DNA of 64,000 bases. Source: Mucidula mucida (Eukaryota; Basidiomycota; Agaricomycetes; Agaricales; Physalacriaceae). Shown one piece after another: positions 63,532 through 64,000 of the stretch. How positions within the stretch are numbered: position 1 is the first letter of the stretch; the number at the start of each line of letters is the position of its first letter. The position numbers and the translations under genes are program-made. The stretch covers positions 310,001 through 374,000 of the forward strand of contig JADNYV010000001.1 of the NCBI GenBank assembly GCA_015501055.1. The letters are read 5' to 3'. Under the pieces are notes generated by a model. That model had not been told where the DNA came from. It saw only the letters and a list, made by a program, of their open reading frames with translations, and ran no database searches.

Positions 63532-64000
63532 ATGTCTACGGAAGTGAGTTGCGCTCTGTTTTTCCTGTGCTGAATATTCACCTCCTAAGGACTACCCTCT
63601 TCCAGCCGAAAGTGTACTCAATCACATCGTTGATGTACATTGCCATCCCACCGATGCCGAGTCTATATCGCCGGAGTCAATGGACAACTTGAAAATCACC
63701 GTGTGCGCCATGTCGTCCAGACAATCTGATCAGCCTCTCGTGCGCGCGCTTGCGACTGCCTACCCTGATAAAGTTATCGCATGTTTCGGTCAGCACGTCC
63801 CTTGTGGCGTTCAAATCCGTATCTATGAAATAACGGAATTTATCAGGGTATCACCCATGGTTCTCGCACTGGATATCTTTAGTTCCTCGCGTATCGAAGG
63901 AAGAACATTATCGCTCTCTCTTCCCGGAAGGCGACACAAATACACTTCAACAGCTCTTGCAATCTTTCCCTGATCCCACTCCTTTAGACGAAGTTATCGC
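63532..64000 (+). CDS. scn1: TatD-family metal-dependent hydrolase, Scn1-like, 5' part
   Basis: The gene runs off the right edge. It starts MSTE on a 12-base first exon (63532-63543, donor GTGAGT) and continues after acceptor CTAAG with DYPLPAESVLNHIVDVHCHP, where HCH is the first metal-binding pair. A second intron (GTCAGC to ATCAG) leads to FGYHPWFSHWISLV; GxHPW is the next TatD signature. Fission yeast Scn1, a Cut9-interacting TatD protein, has the same DVHCHPTD motif. The product is probably a DNase or phosphoesterase. Only 73 bases separate its start from that of TRM5. Confidence 0.82.

Overview
The window is eukaryotic nuclear DNA. Genes on both strands are broken by many short introns, mostly about 45-65 bases. 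The gene set (PRP22, UTP13, NNF1, ISC1, NBR1 with a PB1 domain, ABZ2, Scn1-type TatD, Zn2Cys6 and forkhead factors, CFEM-like secreted proteins) is that of a filamentous fungus. The intron density and the style of the proteins point to a basidiomycete, probably Agaricomycotina. No species can be named from sequence alone.

Layout. 1-2.4 kb: the 3' end of an intradiol dioxygenase-like gene and a Ser/Pro-rich unknown. 2.6-18.6 kb: a dense block of conserved genes: a DHX57-type helicase, NXT1, PRP22, ISC1, MAP2 and an HSL-type alpha/beta hydrolase. 18.6-32.1 kb: a looser region with three intron-containing tRNA-Lys genes, a RhoGEF, a CFEM-like secreted protein, NNF1, an F-BAR/SH3 protein, a MITE-like inverted-repeat element and several kilobases without clear genes. 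32.1-45 kb: a cupin_5 protein, NBR1, ABZ2, UTP13 and a forkhead factor. 45-53 kb: a Zn2Cys6 regulator, NIPSNAP and a GT64-like glycosyltransferase. 53-64 kb: MOCS1 (MoaA plus MoaC), TXNDC17, a Thr-rich secreted protein, the mitochondrial aspartate/glutamate carrier, TRM5 and the start of a TatD/Scn1 gene.

The genes do not form one pathway. RNA metabolism is well represented: two DEAH/DExH helicases flank the mRNA-export factor NXT1, and UTP13, TRM5 and the tRNA-Lys genes are also present. Several neighbours are packed very tightly: PRP22/ISC1 start codons are 43 bases apart, TRM5/scn1 73, and the MOCS1/TXNDC17 stops 67.

The most interesting element is the MOCS1 locus. A 50-base intron overlaps the Gly-Gly-stop end of the MoaA part, so retaining or splicing it would switch between a free MOCS1A with the catalytic GG tail and a MoaA-MoaC fusion. 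Other notable points are a 21-base micro-exon encoding the Walker A motif of the DHX57-like helicase, two GC-AG introns, and single-base frame breaks in several conserved genes (including PRP22 and UTP13, essential in yeast), which look like assembly indels.
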